Shown piece by piece: positions 43,763-56,185 of a stretch of 64,000 nucleotides of DNA. Origin of the DNA: Portunus trituberculatus (Eukaryota; Arthropoda; Malacostraca; Decapoda; Portunidae); assembly GCF_017591435.1 (NCBI RefSeq), contig NC_059289.1:17147926-17211925 (forward strand). The letters are read 5' to 3'. Position numbers and translations under genes: made by a program. The notes under the pieces were generated by a model. That model did not search any database. It was not told the DNA's origin and worked only from the letters and a program-made list of their open reading frames with translations. The stretch's first letter is position 1; each line of letters opens with the position of its first letter.

Positions 43763-46505
43763 GCACCCTTCTCTGTTCCCTCCTACTTTCTCTATTCTCA
43801 TTTTCATTCCAAAGCTGGATGTCGCGTCTATGTACGCAACGACTTAACTTGCTCTCGTGCCCACGCTCTTGAGTCTTTCGAATTTTCCACCATCTGGCTA
43901 CGACTTAACAGTCACTCTCAAACAAAATTCATCTATGCTGTTTATCTTTCCCCTAACTCTTCTGACTATAGTAAATTCTTCCACTACTTAACTTCAAAAG
44001 TGGAGTACATTCTGTCCCTCTACCCTTTCGCTGAGATTTCCATTCTTGGAGATTTCAATGTTCACCACCAGCTTTGGCTTTCCTCTCCCTTCACTGACCA
44101 TCCTGGTGAACTAGCCTTCAACTTTGCTATCCTCCATGACCTAGAGCAACTGGTGCAACACCCTACTCGTATTCCTGACCGTCTTGGAGACACGCCCAAC
44201 ATTCTTGATCTCTTCCTCACCTCTAACCCTTCTGCTTATCCTGTCACACTTTCATCTCCGTTGGGCTCCTCTGATCACAATCTCATTTCTGTATCTTGTC
44301 CAATTTTTCCAATCCCTCCGCAGGATCCCTCAAAGCGAAGGTGCCTCTGGCATTTTGCCTCTGCCAGTTGGGGGGACCTGAGGAGGTATTATGCTGATTT
44401 TCCCTGGAATGAGTATTGCTTCTGTGTTAGAGACCCATCTCTTTGCGCTGAACGCATAACAGAGGTGTTAGTGTCTGGTATGGAGGCGTACATTCCTCAT
44501 TCTTTTTCTCAACCTAAACCTTCTAAACCTTGGTTTAACTCAGCCTGTTCTCGTGCTATACATGATAGAGAGGTTGCCCACAAAAGGTACTTGAGCCTTC
44601 CATCTCCTGAATATCATGCACTTTATATCTCTGCCCAGAATCATGCCAAGTCTGTTCTTCAACTTGCCAAACACTCTTTCATAGATAGAAAATGTCAAAA
44701 TCTTTCAAACTCAAACTCCCCTCATGACTTCTGGCATCTAGCCAAAAACATCTCAAATAACTTCACTTCTTCATCTTTCTCTCCTTTATTTCATCCTGAT
44801 GGCACCACTGCCATCTCTTCTGTCTCTAAAGCTGAATTCTTTTCTCAAACCTTTGCTCACACCTCCACCTTGGACGATTCTGGGCTTGTCCCTCCCTCTG
44901 ACTATTTCATGTCTACAATTAAAATTCTTCGTAATGATGTTTTCCATGCCCATGCTGGCCTAAACCCTCGGAAGGCTTATGGACCTGATGGGGTCCCTCC
45001 ATTTGTTCTCAAAAACTGTGCTTCCGTGCTTGCTTCCTGCTGGAAGTTCGCCTACATTCAGCCTGTTCCTAAAAAGGGTGACCATTCTAACCCCTCAAAC
45101 TACCATCCTATAGCTTTAATCTCTTGCTTGTCTGAAGTTTTTGAATCTATCCTGAATAGGAAGATTCTCTTCACAATCTTCTGTCTGATCCCCAGTATGG
45201 CTTCCGTCAAGGTCGCTCTACTGGTGATCTTCTGGCTTTCTTTACTGAGTCTTGGTCATCCTCTTTTAGAGATTTCGGTGAAACTTTTGCTGTAGCGTTA
45301 GACATATCAAAAGCTTTTGATAGAGTCTGGCATAAAGCTTTGATTTCAAAACTGCCCTCCTACGGCTTCTATCCTTCTCTCAGCAACTATATCTCAAGTT
45401 TCCTTTCCGACCGCTCTATTGCTGCTGTGGTACACGGCTACTGTTCTTCTCCCAAATCTATTAATAGTGGTGTTCCTCACTCTCTTTCTATTATTTATTT
45501 ATGACCTTAACCAAACTTCTTGCCCTATCCACTCCTATGCTGATGATACCACCTTACATCTTTCCACATTCTTTCAGAGATGACCAACCCTTCAGGAAGT
45601 CAACAGATCACACTGGGACGCCACGGAAGGCCTGACTTCCGATCTTTCTAAGGTTTCCGATTGGGGCAGAGAAAATCTAGTAGTTTTCAATGCCTCAAAA
45701 ACTCAATTCCTCCATCTATCAACTCGACACAACCTTCCAGACAACTATCCCCTCTTCTTCAATGACACTCAACTGTCTCCCTCTTCCACAATGAATATCC
45801 TCAGTCTGTTCTTTGCTCATAATCTTAACTGGAAACTTCACATCTCATCTCTTGCTAAAACAGCTTCTATGAAATTAGGTGTTCTGAGGCGTCTCCGCCA
45901 GTTTTTCTCGCCCCTCCAACTGCTTACTCTGTATAAGGGCCTAATCCGTCCCTGTATGGAGTACTCTTCGCATGTTTGGGGGGGTTCCAGCCACACAGTT
46001 TTGCTTCATAGGGTGGAATCGAAAGCTCTTCATCTCATCAACTCCCCTCCTCTCACTAACTGTCTTCAGCCTCTTTCTCACCGCCGAAATGTTGCATCCC
46101 TTTCTATCTTTTATTTTTATTTTCATGGTAACTGTTCTACTGATCTTGCTAACTGCATGCCTCCCCCTTCTCCTGCGGCCTCGCTGCACAAGGCTTTCTT
46201 CTTACTCTCATCCCTATTCTGTACAACTCTCTAATGCAAAAGTTAACCAGTACTCTCAATCATTCATCCCTTTCACTGGTAAACTCTGGAACTCCCTCCC
46301 TGCATCTGTATTTCCGAATTCCTACAACTTGTCTTCTTTTAAGAGGGAGGTATCAAGGCATTTGTTTCCCTAATTCTGGCTGACAGTTTTGGAACTTTTT
46401 ACACTTTTTAGGGAGCCAGCACTCAAGTGGGCCTTTTTTTAACTTTCTTTTTTTTGTCCTTGGCTGGCCCTCTTCCCTACGTAAAAAAAAAAAAAAAAAA
46501 AAAAT
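43763..46505 (+). mobile_element. Jockey-like LINE J2, 5'-truncated, poly-A tailed
   Basis: This copy begins in the endonuclease domain, immediately at the broken Tc1 end, and runs to an A run at 46482-46505. The long frame 44000-45295 has ISILGDFNVHHQLW, SSDHNLISVS, KAYGPDGVPPFVLKN and a shifted NYHPIALISCLSEVFESI. Later frames carry VALDISKAFDRVWHKAL (about 45290), the YADDTTLH catalytic motif (45535) and the C-terminus to 46370. It retains the uninterrupted site (TATTAATAGTGGTG near 45462) that is split by element P1 in copy J1. Confidence 0.88.
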
Positions 46506-46780
46506 ACTAGTTTAGGTGAGTACCCTCATCTAAACATATTAATCTCCTTCACAGGATGTCACAGGTACCGCACCTTCGGCTCTGACCAGCAGTGTATAAA
46601 CAATTAAGAGGATAAAAAATTGAAGAGTAAAATATATTAAAAAAAAATTGCACAGCCAACAATAACAAAGCAAGCAAAAAAAAAAAAAGGTTGGGCAAAA
46701 GATTGTATTCAAGAGACCAACCTGTGTGTGTGCACTACGAGATGGAGAGGAAGGATTGGCAACACAGGTGGAAGCAAAGT
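46506..46780. other. Spacer, possibly 3' part of the Penelope-like remnant
   Basis: No coding signature; a few A-rich runs. Confidence 0.35.
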
Positions 46781-47530
46781 AAGAGGAAAACTAGGAGGAG
46801 GAAGTGAAACAATGCTCTGAAGCCAATTGTACAGTATGGAGCTTAGTTGAGGCAAGTTGATTATTTAACTCTGGTTGGGTGTGTTTAATATAAAGTGCTT
46901 CTAATAGCTTGATATTTGTGTTGGAGTTGCCTCTCTGGAAAATTTTGAAGTTAGTTGCATCAAAAGGGGTGATCATTGTTATGTGAACGTACTCAGACAG
47001 CGGAAAAAGAGCGATTAGTTAATTGTTTACCAGTTCTAACAGAAAAACCTTTGTGCTCAGCTATCTTATGTGTTAGGTTTCTAGTGTCGTCTATGTATTG
47101 TGCCTTTCAGCATGAACAAATAAACTCATAAATGACGTTAGAGATGAGATTCGCCGGAACATTATTCTTGTATTTGAAAAAAAGAGACAATAGTATCAGT
47201 GTTTGTAAAATAAACATAAATTTAGTGTCAGGGTAATATGTTTTTAAAGAACTACTGAGAGTTTTTTTCTGATAGAGTAGCTCAGGTGACCATTAAAGGG
47301 TAATGTAATTTTTTTTTTTTTTTCACAGGAGTCGAAGAAGAGAGGGAGACATTAGTAAATTTGTTACAAGAAATTTTGAGATGGTCATGTTCATGATATT
47401 AGGAGGAAAGCCACTGTTGAGAAAAGATGTGGTAAGAAGCTGAATCTTCTCGTCAAATAAATCCCAAGAGGAAGTTAGGCTATAGCATCTGTCTTAATAA
47501 AATCATTGTGACTTGTCCTCCGATGACCTC
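46781..47530 (-). mobile_element. Penelope-like element remnant with GIY-YIG endonuclease
   Basis: On the minus strand a decayed end of reverse transcriptase (DEKIQLLTTSFLNSGFP, about 47440-47390) is followed by a GIY-YIG-type segment. That segment reads NVIYEFICSC, AQYIDDTRNLTHKIAEHKGF, then a stop, then HPFDATNFKIFQRG and IKLLEALYIKHTQPELNN (46950-46830). The order RT then GIY-YIG is that of Penelope-like elements. The second motif has lost its glycine (YID for YIG) and several stops are present. Confidence 0.65.
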
Positions 47531-47714
47531 CCTCTTCCTCCACACCCTTTTCTCTTCCTTTTCTATGTTATCCATCACCAGCCTTCACTTACGATATGTA
47601 CAAACAAAAACTATAAAAAAAATAAATAACTGTGAAACTTTTTTTCTACGTTATCCATCACCAGCCCTTGCAAAACCAAAATTATACAGAAAAAAAATTA
47701 CCATGAAATTTTTA

Positions 47715-47803
47715 TAAACATGATTCATAGGTATCGATAGTCAAATTTTTTGATACTCGAACAGCCATTTGGAATGAATTAAGTTGGAATATTGAGTCTC
47801 CAC

Positions 47804-47806
<3 letters not shown>
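47715..47806. mobile_element. Solo right end of a Tigger-type element, family 7
   Basis: The sequence ends AATATTGAGTCTCCACTG followed by TA and a (TA)n tract. Read in reverse it starts CAGTGGAGACTCAATATTCC and continues with a TTCGAGTATC word, the design of Tigger ends. No left end was found. Confidence 0.5.

Positions 47807-47870
<64 letters not shown>
47807..47870. repeat. (TA)n tract
   Basis: About 30 TA units beside the solo Tigger-type end, in the Dscam E-F intron. Confidence 0.95.
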
Positions 47871-47882
<12 letters not shown>

Positions 47883-48012
47883 TTATATATATTGTACATA
47901 CATACATAGAGTGTAGAAAACTGACTCAGACAAATGAAAGGAATAAAAATGAATGACAAGTTGGTACATTTTCCAACAAAGGTGTAGTTCAGTTTCATAA
48001 AACCTCACTTAC

Positions 48013-48189
48013 CTAGGTTTGTATTCAACTACAAAATAATTCATGGGGCAGCCACCATCCTGCCAAGCATTCAGGTGCAGAGTAATAGATGATGAAGAAA
48101 CTTCCACAAAGCGGTGCACTTCAGGAACCTCTGGCTTCTTGCCCTTTGTGCGGGTGTTGAGGACTTCTGAGGATTCACCTGTTCCAATC
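48013..48189 (-). CDS. Dscam: Dscam exon E: end of FNIII-5 and first half of FNIII-6
   Basis: The minus-strand exon has a TGTCTCTCAG acceptor (AG at 48190-48191) and a GTAAGTGAG donor starting at 48012. It enters and leaves in phase 2. The product reads IGTGESSEVLNTRTKG (end of FNIII-5), then PEVPEVHRFVEVSSSSITLH and WQDGGCPMNYFVVEYKPR. The DGGCPM..FVVEYK segment is a hallmark of the last FNIII domain of arthropod Dscam. The 438-bp intron upstream leads to exon D. The downstream intron is 27,353 bp. Confidence 0.94.
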
Positions 48190-48627
48190 CTGAGAGACAT
48201 ATGCATCATCAGTATACAAATATACAAACTGGTGTTGCTTGCCATATTTTTATTAATGAAGAGGTCCTGTAGCAATTCACTCTGAAACTTCCAAACTCAT
48301 CAACAATAATTTAAGAAGCTTTCCTTTCCTCTTCCATCCTTCTAAGTTCTCACCACAAGGCTGACATGCACTAACAAGTACCCACAACTATCATACACAT
48401 TTCAGCTTCACCAACTTTAGTCGTAATGAAAACTTAAATTCTATAATACATTGCTGTTCTTTTAAGGTTAACCAATAAAGTTACTCCTTTCCTTCCTCCT
48501 CCTCTATCAATATCTAACTTTCTGATAACAACTCCAAACTTTGATTCAACTTTACAGGCTTTTTCCTTACAAAGTGTAAAAATTCAAAGTCACATGCTAA
48601 TATACGATCATGAAAGAGAAGACTTAC
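48190..48627 (-). other. Dscam intron D-E
   Basis: 438 bp with no recognised repeat. Confidence 0.8.
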
Positions 48628-48862
48628 TGGTTGTAGGCAGAAGCATAAATCTGATATCGAGTTCCACACTGCAAAGACTCCAGTGTGTAGGTACGTGTGG
48701 ATGCTGGCACCTGAACACTCTCCTCATTGCTGAACTCTGGTTTGTAATAGATGGTGTAGCCATGGATAGGGGTGGTGTCATCAGTCACAGAGGGACTGAG
48801 CTTCACTTCAATACTGTTTGTGGTCGCTGACTGGAGAATAATTTCCGGAGGATGGGGAGGAG
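48628..48862 (-). CDS. Dscam: Dscam exon D: FNIII-5
   Basis: The acceptor CTGGCTGTAG is at the 48863 side and the donor GTAAGTC starts at 48627; entry phase 1, exit phase 2. The encoded fibronectin type III domain reads APPHPPEIILQSATTNSIEV, then IHGYTIYYKPEF, then LQCGTRYQIYASAYNQ. The tryptophan-equivalent and Y.I..Y / G..Y.I.A.A positions of the FNIII fold are present. It follows Ig10 directly, the Dscam domain order. Confidence 0.93.
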
Positions 48863-48984
48863 CTACAGCCAGGAATGAAAGGATAACCAATAGAAAACTA
48901 CTGTTCAGCACTCATTAACATTCTAAAAAAATATAAAGCAGGATGTCTCACTGTTCTAATAAAACTGTCATTAGACAATCTATA

Positions 48985-49364
<380 letters not shown>

Positions 49365-49543
49365 CAAAAGGAACTTCAATGTTTGATCTTCTTGGTGGAA
49401 ATAAAAATCTAATGTTAGTCATCTTCTATGCAAAAGCAGCAATAACATAGTCTACTTCATAGTCTATTCAAATGTCTCTCTAGCAATCTTTCTGTAAAGG
49501 TCTATTGAGGTGAAGAACATGAAGTGCAGTAGTGAATGCACAC

Positions 49544-49710
49544 CCTGGATGAGCAGCTTGTGTGTGATTGTGTCCTGGCCGTAGGGGTTCTCCACATGGC
49601 AGGTGTATTCACCAGCATCATCACAAGAAACTTGATGGATGAGGAGGGAGCCCTCAGGGAGAAGGCGCATGTGGTCGTTGGGAGTGACAGGCTCACCACG
49701 AACTGTCCAC
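49544..49710 (-). CDS. Dscam: Dscam exon C: second half of Ig10
   Basis: The acceptor GTTTTTGACAG lies at the 49711 side and the donor GTGTGC starts at 49543; entry phase 2, exit phase 1. The first codon completes R, then WTVRGEPVTPNDHMRLLPEG supplies the core tryptophan of the Ig fold. DDAGEYTCHVENPYGQDT supplies the D.G.Y.C signature. The product matches the last immunoglobulin domain of Dscam, placed between FNIII-4 and FNIII-5. Confidence 0.94.
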
Positions 49711-50892
49711 CTGTCAAAAACATTAATGAACTGCTTTAAGTCAGTAGCATCACCTGGCCTGGGCATTCAGACCTTTATCCTTGGATGTTTTTTTTTGCCC
49801 TGGATAATTCAACTTCAGAAGAAATATAACAGAACTAAAAATTGAAAATCATGTAACCTCTCACATGTTTTAAAAATTGCAGAGGGGGAATATGACTTCG
49901 CTTCAGTCAAAATATATATTTTTTTGCTTTAATCCCTGTGTTATCTATATCTGTATCATCTTGTTTCTATTAATATAATATAATTTAATTTTGACACATT
50001 TTGATGTCACCACAAGGCTAGAGAAAGCACAGAAATAGAGCTTTTTTCCCAAGAAGTGTCTGGGCTCAGCTCCCAATGTTTTCACTCCCAAGAAATGCCC
50101 CTCTTTTAATCACTAAATATATTTTAGGTAAGCAAAGATGGAACGATAAAATCTGCTCAACCCTCAAAACAGTAGTTCATATTCTATCCACATAAGAATA
50201 GTATTTCTTTAGTGAACTTCTGAAATTCAATTACAAACTGTTTATTCTGTGATATACTGGTATGCTTCATACTAACATTATAACTGTGTTTAACCTTTGA
50301 AAAAAATATAAAATATTTTATATGATAAGAATTAGGCTTTACAAGTAAGTCTATGGAGTCTTCAAGCACAATATAATAGAAATTGCTGAGGCCTATGGCT
50401 CCTGGTATTATTTACTACCAGTAATTCCAAGTGAGGGTGTCAGTCTTGCAAGTGAGCATGAAGAAAGGCGAGTATAACAGAAGCAACTTGAAATGTCCAC
50501 TGGTATATTTGATGCTCCTCTTAACAGCAGGTGATCATGTTCTAAGGACAGCCAGGAGTTGTTTGACTTGGTCAGGCAGACAAGCATATGAAGTCAACTA
50601 ACTGATTCATACATCAAGGTATATAGAAGCTTCGGAAGGAAGTCAAACATGAAACAAGTGAAACAAGTTAAACTAACCCTAACCATTAAACCACTATCAA
50701 AGAAAAATACTTTTTAAGATAAATTACAATTCCAACATTAACTATACATTATCATCAAATATTACCTATACCTTATCATCACACACGTATCATTTCAGTA
50801 TACTGAAGATAAACACATGTAAAATAAAAGTACAAGAATCCCTTTTATCATTGAAGGTGAATAGGTGATGTTGTGGCTGTAACACAATGTAC
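49711..50892 (-). other. Dscam intron B-C
   Basis: 1182 bp of AT-rich sequence. No repeat or coding signature was recognised. Confidence 0.7.
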
Positions 50893-50995
50893 CTGACATC
50901 AGGAATGGGAAGTCCAAAAACTTGGCACAGCAGTTTCACATCTTCCTTGTAGGTGGCCAAATACTCTTCATCAAATGATGCAATCTTAGCAGGTA
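50893..50995 (-). CDS. Dscam: Dscam exon B: first half of Ig10
   Basis: The acceptor GACATTTACAG lies at the 50996 side and the donor GTACATT starts at 50892; entry phase 1, exit phase 2. The product VPAKIASFDEEYLATYKEDV then KLLCQVFGLPIPDV gives the first strands and first cysteine of Ig10. PAKIASFDE is the conserved lead-in after FNIII-4 in arthropod Dscam. Confidence 0.94.
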
Positions 50996-51369
50996 CTGTA
51001 AATGTCATTATTCAACAATTAGTGAAATAAATGCATGAAATGGATACATCATTCATGTACATCTATGTCACAAGATGTAACAAACATTGAGAAAGTTGAA
51101 AGCTAAAAACCTTTCTCAGTAAAATCTTAAGCTTATTTTTTTAATAACTTCTATCAATGATGGATAAAAACAAAATGGTTTAACCTCTTCACTCTAGGCA
51201 ATAGAAAACGGCTCCCAGTGCCATATCCAGGCTGGGAGGTGGTGGGGGATACCTGACGCAGATGCAGCTCACTCGCTCTCTCTCTCTCTTTCTCTATGGA
51301 AATAAGAATGCTAATACACAATGGTATTTACAGCTTTCATTGAATTGATAAAATGACCATTACAGTTAC
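50996..51369 (-). other. Dscam intron A-B
   Basis: 374 bp; a short (CT)n run near 51275-51290 and nothing else recognised. Confidence 0.8.
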
Positions 51370-51520
51370 CTTCGTTGGATAGCTTAAGGTGTGAAAGATC
51401 CGACATCTCTCCTTCTCCAACAGTGGTGGAAGCAGTCACCCAGAACACATAACCATCATGGTGTTTAAGTTCACTGGCCTCATAGCTGAGCTGAGATGGA
51501 AGCAGTTTCTGTCGGGTAGC
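51370..51520 (-). CDS. Dscam: Dscam exon A: end of FNIII-4
   Basis: The acceptor CTGTTTCCAG lies at the 51521 side and the donor GTAACTG starts at 51369; entry phase 0, exit phase 1. The product ATRQKLLPSQLSYEASELKH then YVFWVTASTTVGEGEMS is the last third of the fourth fibronectin domain (the FWVTAST.GEG signature). Earlier Dscam exons lie beyond the window; none was found up to 64000, so the upstream intron exceeds 12.4 kb. Confidence 0.93.
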
Positions 51521-51828
51521 CTGGAAACAGAAAATAATGTCAAACCTAAGAACCAAATGATGTTGCTAAAATACAGATACAATAGGGTGAAAAACAAAAC
51601 ATACATTCATACGCGCACACACACACACAGAAACACGGGACATCGTCGATGGCGGATGTGGTCGCTGAGCTCCAGAGCAATCATCTCTAATTCTACAGTT
51701 ACCATTGCCTAAGAGTAACCAAGGTGGGAAAGGAGCTGGTAATGTTTGTCCCGTCTCCATATAGTCATGTAAACTGTTGATTAGCAAAATAATGTCCAGG
51801 GAAGGTAAATATAAACTATAGACTGCGT
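51521..51828. other. Intronic spacer upstream of exon A
   Basis: It holds a short (CA)n at about 51617-51630. Near 51742, TGTCCCGTCTCCATAT is the inverse complement of part of the LINE C 3' end. It may be the edge of the following LINE. Confidence 0.4.
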
Positions 51829-54800
51829 TTGAGCCATCAGCTGGTTTGTTTACATCTGCGCAACATGGCGGCCGTGAACTCGAAAGATGAATCAGACTTC
51901 ACAGGATTTCAAGGAATAATGGAGAAGAGCGCTTATGTGAAGAAAATTCTGGAGTTGGAAGGTAAAATTGAAAACTGTTTGAAAAGTATGGGGGCCTGGA
52001 AACGAGTTATGACAATGTAATGAAGGAGTGTGCCGATATGAAGAAGGAAAATGAAGCACTGAAAGAGGAAGTTAAGCTAATTAAAGTGAATTGCGAAAAA
52101 TGTGGAGAATCTCTAGGAAAAGTGATGGAGAAGCAGGCTGAATGGAAAAAAAGTCAGGAAGTGGAAAGAAAGGAGGTAAATTACAAAGTTGCAAGTCTGG
52201 AAAAGGAAATCAAAGAGTCTGGGGAGAAAACTTTGGGCCTTGCTGAAATTATAGATCAACAGATCATAGAAGAGAAGATTGCTGAGAAAGTGGTGAAGGT
52301 TATTAAATCAAATGAGACATTGGTGAGGGAAACTGTAGACAAAAAGAGATGTGTGGTGATATTTGGTGTGGAGGAGGATAAGACACCGAGTAAAATGGAG
52401 AGAGAAAAACATAAAAAGGTGATAAATAATATCATTAATGTGGTGCAGGAGGAGGAAAAGACCTAGTACAAGAAATAGAGGACTTCCATAGAATTGGAAA
52501 GTTCACAGGAGAAGGTATGAGGCCAATAAGAATCAAACTTAAGTCACAAAAGGATGTAGATGAATTGGTGGAGAAGTCATGGAGGCTAGCCCAGCAGGAA
52601 ACAACAAGGAAGATTTGGTTGAGAAGAGATCTCGGTGAAAAGGAAAGAGAAATGTTAAATGAGTTGAGAAAGGAGGCTTTGAAAAAAATGAAGAGAGGAC
52701 AGAAGAGGAGAAGAAAGAGTTTTTCTGGAGAATCTTGGATATGAGACTGAGGAAGTGGTTCATAACCCAGAAAAGTACAGCAAGAAAGGACTAAAGAAAC
52801 TTACGTATGAGCGGAATGTAATGTATTCCAACATAAATGGAGTGATATCGGGATTTTAGAACTCAACGATTACTTGAGGACAAGAACCCAGATATTGTGG
52901 GTCTTACTGAAACAAAACTGAGAGAGGAGAAGACCTGATGATGGTTGGAGAAGGAAATATAATGTTTGGAAAAGAAATAGAGTAGGTAAGATGGGAGGAG
53001 GAGTGATGTTGCTGGTTAAAAAGATATAAAGGTGGATCAAGTGAAAGAAGGTATGGGAAAGGCAGAAGTGCTAAAGATCAGAGCAGAAACTAATGAAGGA
53101 AAAAGAGGCACTACATAGTGGTGTACGTACCACCTAAGACAAATGCATGGTCAGTACAGGAATATGAAGAAATGATAAGTGATACAGGAACATGTCTGGA
53201 AGAAATGTTGGGTGGCTGTGAACGAACTATAATGATGGGAGATTTTAATTGTAAAGAGGTGTGTTGGGAGGACTGGTCAATGGAAGGATCAGAGACAACA
53301 TGGGAAATACACTATTGACACTGGCAATGGAAAATGTGTTAACTCAGTGGGTCAAAGAAGATACTAGGTTTGGAGGAGAGGAGCATCGTCAAGACTGGAC
53401 TTGGTCTTTAGTACAGAGCCAATGGTCATTGAGGAGATGAGGGTGGAGTGCCCTTTAGCAAAGAGTGATCATGCAGTTTTGGAGTTCAAGGTGATAGATG
53501 AAGAGAAATCTAGAAGAAATGAAGAATATAAAGTGGGAAGATGGAATTATGCCAAGACAGATTTTGGAAACCTAAAGAAATTCTTTCAAGAGACAAATTG
53601 GATGAAATTCAAGAGTGCTAAGGAGCAAATGAAAAGTGGAAGGAATTTATAAAAATATACAAAGAAGGTGAGAAAAATTTGTACCAATAAGACAACATAG
53701 AGAAGTTGGAAAGCAGGACTGGTTTAACGATAGATGTGAAAAGGCTAGAACAAGAAAAGAGGATGCATGGAAGAGGTGGAGAAGGAAAAGACGGATTAAG
53801 CAGTGGGAAAGTTACAAAAGAGCAAGAAATGAATATGTGTTGATTAGAAGAGAAGAAAGAAAGAAACAAGAAAAGGATATAATTGATAAATGTAAAGACC
53901 AACCAAGGCTTTTTACAGACATGTGAACAACAACATCAAAAATAGAGAAAGTATTGAAAGTTTAGAAGTAAATGGAGTATGCAGTGAGGATCCCAGGAAA
54001 TGGCAGAGGCTATGAATGGATGCTTTCGGAAGGTATTCACAAAGGAGACTGCTTTTGACAAACCACTGGTAATGGAACAGAAAGGGATTATGAAGGAGTT
54101 TCAAGTAACTGTGGAGGAGATCAAGAATATGATGGGGAGTTTAGAAGTGAGAAAAGCTGTGGGACCTGATGGGGTATCAGGATGGATTTTAAGAGAATGC
54201 AGGAGCAACTGGCAGAAAAAGTTTGTGAAGTAATTGATGCCTCATTAAGGGAAGGTGTAGTGCCCCAAGACTGGAAAAGAGCTAACATTGTCCCAATTTA
54301 TAAATCAGGTAACAAGAGAGACCCATTGAACTATAGACCAGTGTCACTTACAAGTGTGGTAGCTAAGATGTGTGAGAGGGTGGTGAAGAATAGATGGACA
54401 GACTTCTTGGAGAAAAATGACATACTTTGTGAGTGTCAATTTGGTTTTAGAAAAGGGCGTTCATGCACGACAAACCTGATATGTTACTATTCGAGGGTGA
54501 TAGATGTAATACAGGAAAGAGATGGTTGGGCTGATGGAATATATCTGGATTTAAAAAAGGCCTTTGATAAGGTACCACACCGGAGACTGATCTGGAAACT
54601 TGAAATGGTAGGAGTGCATGGCAGTTTACTAAAATGGATGGAAGACTTTTGGTAGGAAGAGAAATGAGAACAATAATTAAGGACAGACCATCAGAATGGG
54701 GCTTGGTGGAGAGTGGAGTTCCACAGGGATCAGTGTTGGCACCAGTAATGTTCGCGGTCTACATAAATGACATGGTGGATGGGGTGTCCAGTTATGTGAG

Positions 54801-55647
54801 CCTATTTGCAGACGATGCAAAATTGTTAAGAAAAGTGAGATGTGACAAAGATTGCGAACTACTCCAGGAAGACTTGGACAGAATATGGAAATGGAGCTGT
54901 ACATGGCAAATGGAGTTCAACACGACAAAATGCAAGAAATTAGAGTTTGGCAAGAGTGAAAGAAGAATCAGGAGTATGTACAAGATAGGAAATGAAGACA
55001 TAAAACCAGTCATGAAGAAAAAGACCTTGGGGTGACAATTACCAATGACCTATCGCCAGAGAGACATATAAACAAAATAATTGGAGAAGTATTGAACTTA
55101 TTGAGGAACATAAGAGTGGCGTTCGTATATTTAGATGAAGAAATGATGAAGAAAATAATTACTGCAATGATAAGACCGAGGCTTGAATATGCAACAATAC
55201 AGTGGGCTCGAACTTAAAGAAACACATAAGGAAACTAGAGAAAGTACAGAGGGCTGCAACAAAAATGGTGCCTGACTTAAGAGATTTGACTTATGAAGAC
55301 AGACTGAACAGAATGCAACTTCCGACCCTGGAAAACAGAAGAGAAAGGGAGACCTGATAGCAATATACAGAGTGATGATTGGCATGGAAAAATGGATAGG
55401 GAAGATCTGTGTATGTGGAATGAAAGAATGTCGAGAGGGCATGGGAAAAAACTAAAATGGCCACTTATAGGAGAGATGTGAAAAAATATAGCTTCCCTCA
55501 TAGAAGGGTGGAAGCATGGAATAGTTTAGACGTGGAAGTGGTCAACGCAAGGAATATTCATGATTTTAAGAAAAAGCTGGACATTAGTAGATATGGAGAC
55601 GGGACAGTACGAGCATAGCTCTTTTCCCGTATGTTACAATTAGGTAA

Positions 55648-55650
<3 letters not shown>
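51829..55650 (+). mobile_element. CR1-like LINE C, near full length, plus strand
   Basis: ORF1 starts at the ATG 51865 (MAAVNSKDESDFTGFQG), with a coiled coil at 52020-52466. A linker frame is at 52517-52744. The decayed endonuclease is at 52800-53470 (VYVPPKTNAWSVQEYEE, IMMGDFNCKEVCWEDW). Reverse transcriptase is at 53950-55035 (VPQDWKRANIVPIYKSGNKR, QFGFRKGRSC, LDLKKAFDKVPHRRL, FADDAKLL). The thumb runs to 55560 and the tail has ACAATTAGGTAAATACA. The 3' 1.46 kb is nearly identical to 16291-17754 in reverse. One lost G near 54200 breaks the frame here but not in the other copy. Confidence 0.9.
51865..52466 (+). pseudogene. LINE C ORF1: coiled-coil protein
   Basis: Two frames joined by a shift near 52015 encode a charged coiled-coil protein (MKKENEALKEEVKLIKVNCE, KKSQEVERKEVNYKVASLEK). 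It ends in KKRCVVIFGVEEDKTPS, the same strand-like ending as LINE A ORF1 (KKSVVVFGIKK). By family analogy it is the RNA-binding particle protein. Confidence 0.7.

Positions 55651-55680
<30 letters not shown>
55651..55680. repeat. (CA)n tail of LINE C
   Basis: Fifteen CA units directly follow the LINE C 3' end. The next LINE fragment starts immediately afterwards. Confidence 0.95.
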
Positions 55681-55682
<2 letters not shown>

Positions 55683-56185
55683 TGACTATGGTTAATACAA
55701 TGGACCAGTGGGTAGAAGAGTCAACAAGATACAGGGAGGAAGAGGAACCATCGTTACTTGACCTAGTCTTCACAAAAAACCCGAGTCCCCTCCAATCATA
55801 CAGTACCTTAGTCCAATGGGGAAAAATGATCATGTGACATTAGAGATAGAAATGCAGGAGGAAGATGAGATAAGTTATAGAGAGGACTATAAAGGAGAGA
55901 GATTAAATTATGCAAGAGCAGATTTTGAAAAACTAAGGAGTTATTTTGCTGATATTGAGTGGAGTAATATTATGTGCACGAAGACTATACAAGAGAAATA
56001 TGACATATTCTTACAGGTATACAATGAAGAAGTAAAAAAGTTTGTTCCTGTTTCAGAAAAAAATATGTACATGGTACAATGCTAGATGCTTACAAGCAAA
56101 AAATGCAAAGGATTGTCAGATGCCCACATCATAAGTGAAATATGAGAAATATGAAGAAACAAGAAATAAAGAAATATGGATGTAT
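55681..56185 (+). mobile_element. CR1-like LINE fragment D1 (endonuclease part)
   Basis: The frames give EEPSLLDLVFTKNP (last endonuclease motif), then KMIMVTLEIEMQEEDEISYR and RLNYARADFEKLRSYFADIE, the linker typical of these CR1-like ORF2 proteins. A decayed KYEKYEETRNKEIW follows. The fragment starts exactly after a (CA)n tract. Confidence 0.75.

Noticed and set aside
43763..46505. Independent host gene for an endonuclease-like protein
   Set aside because: Near-identical to LINE J1 with the same RT domains and poly-A tail; it is a LINE copy.
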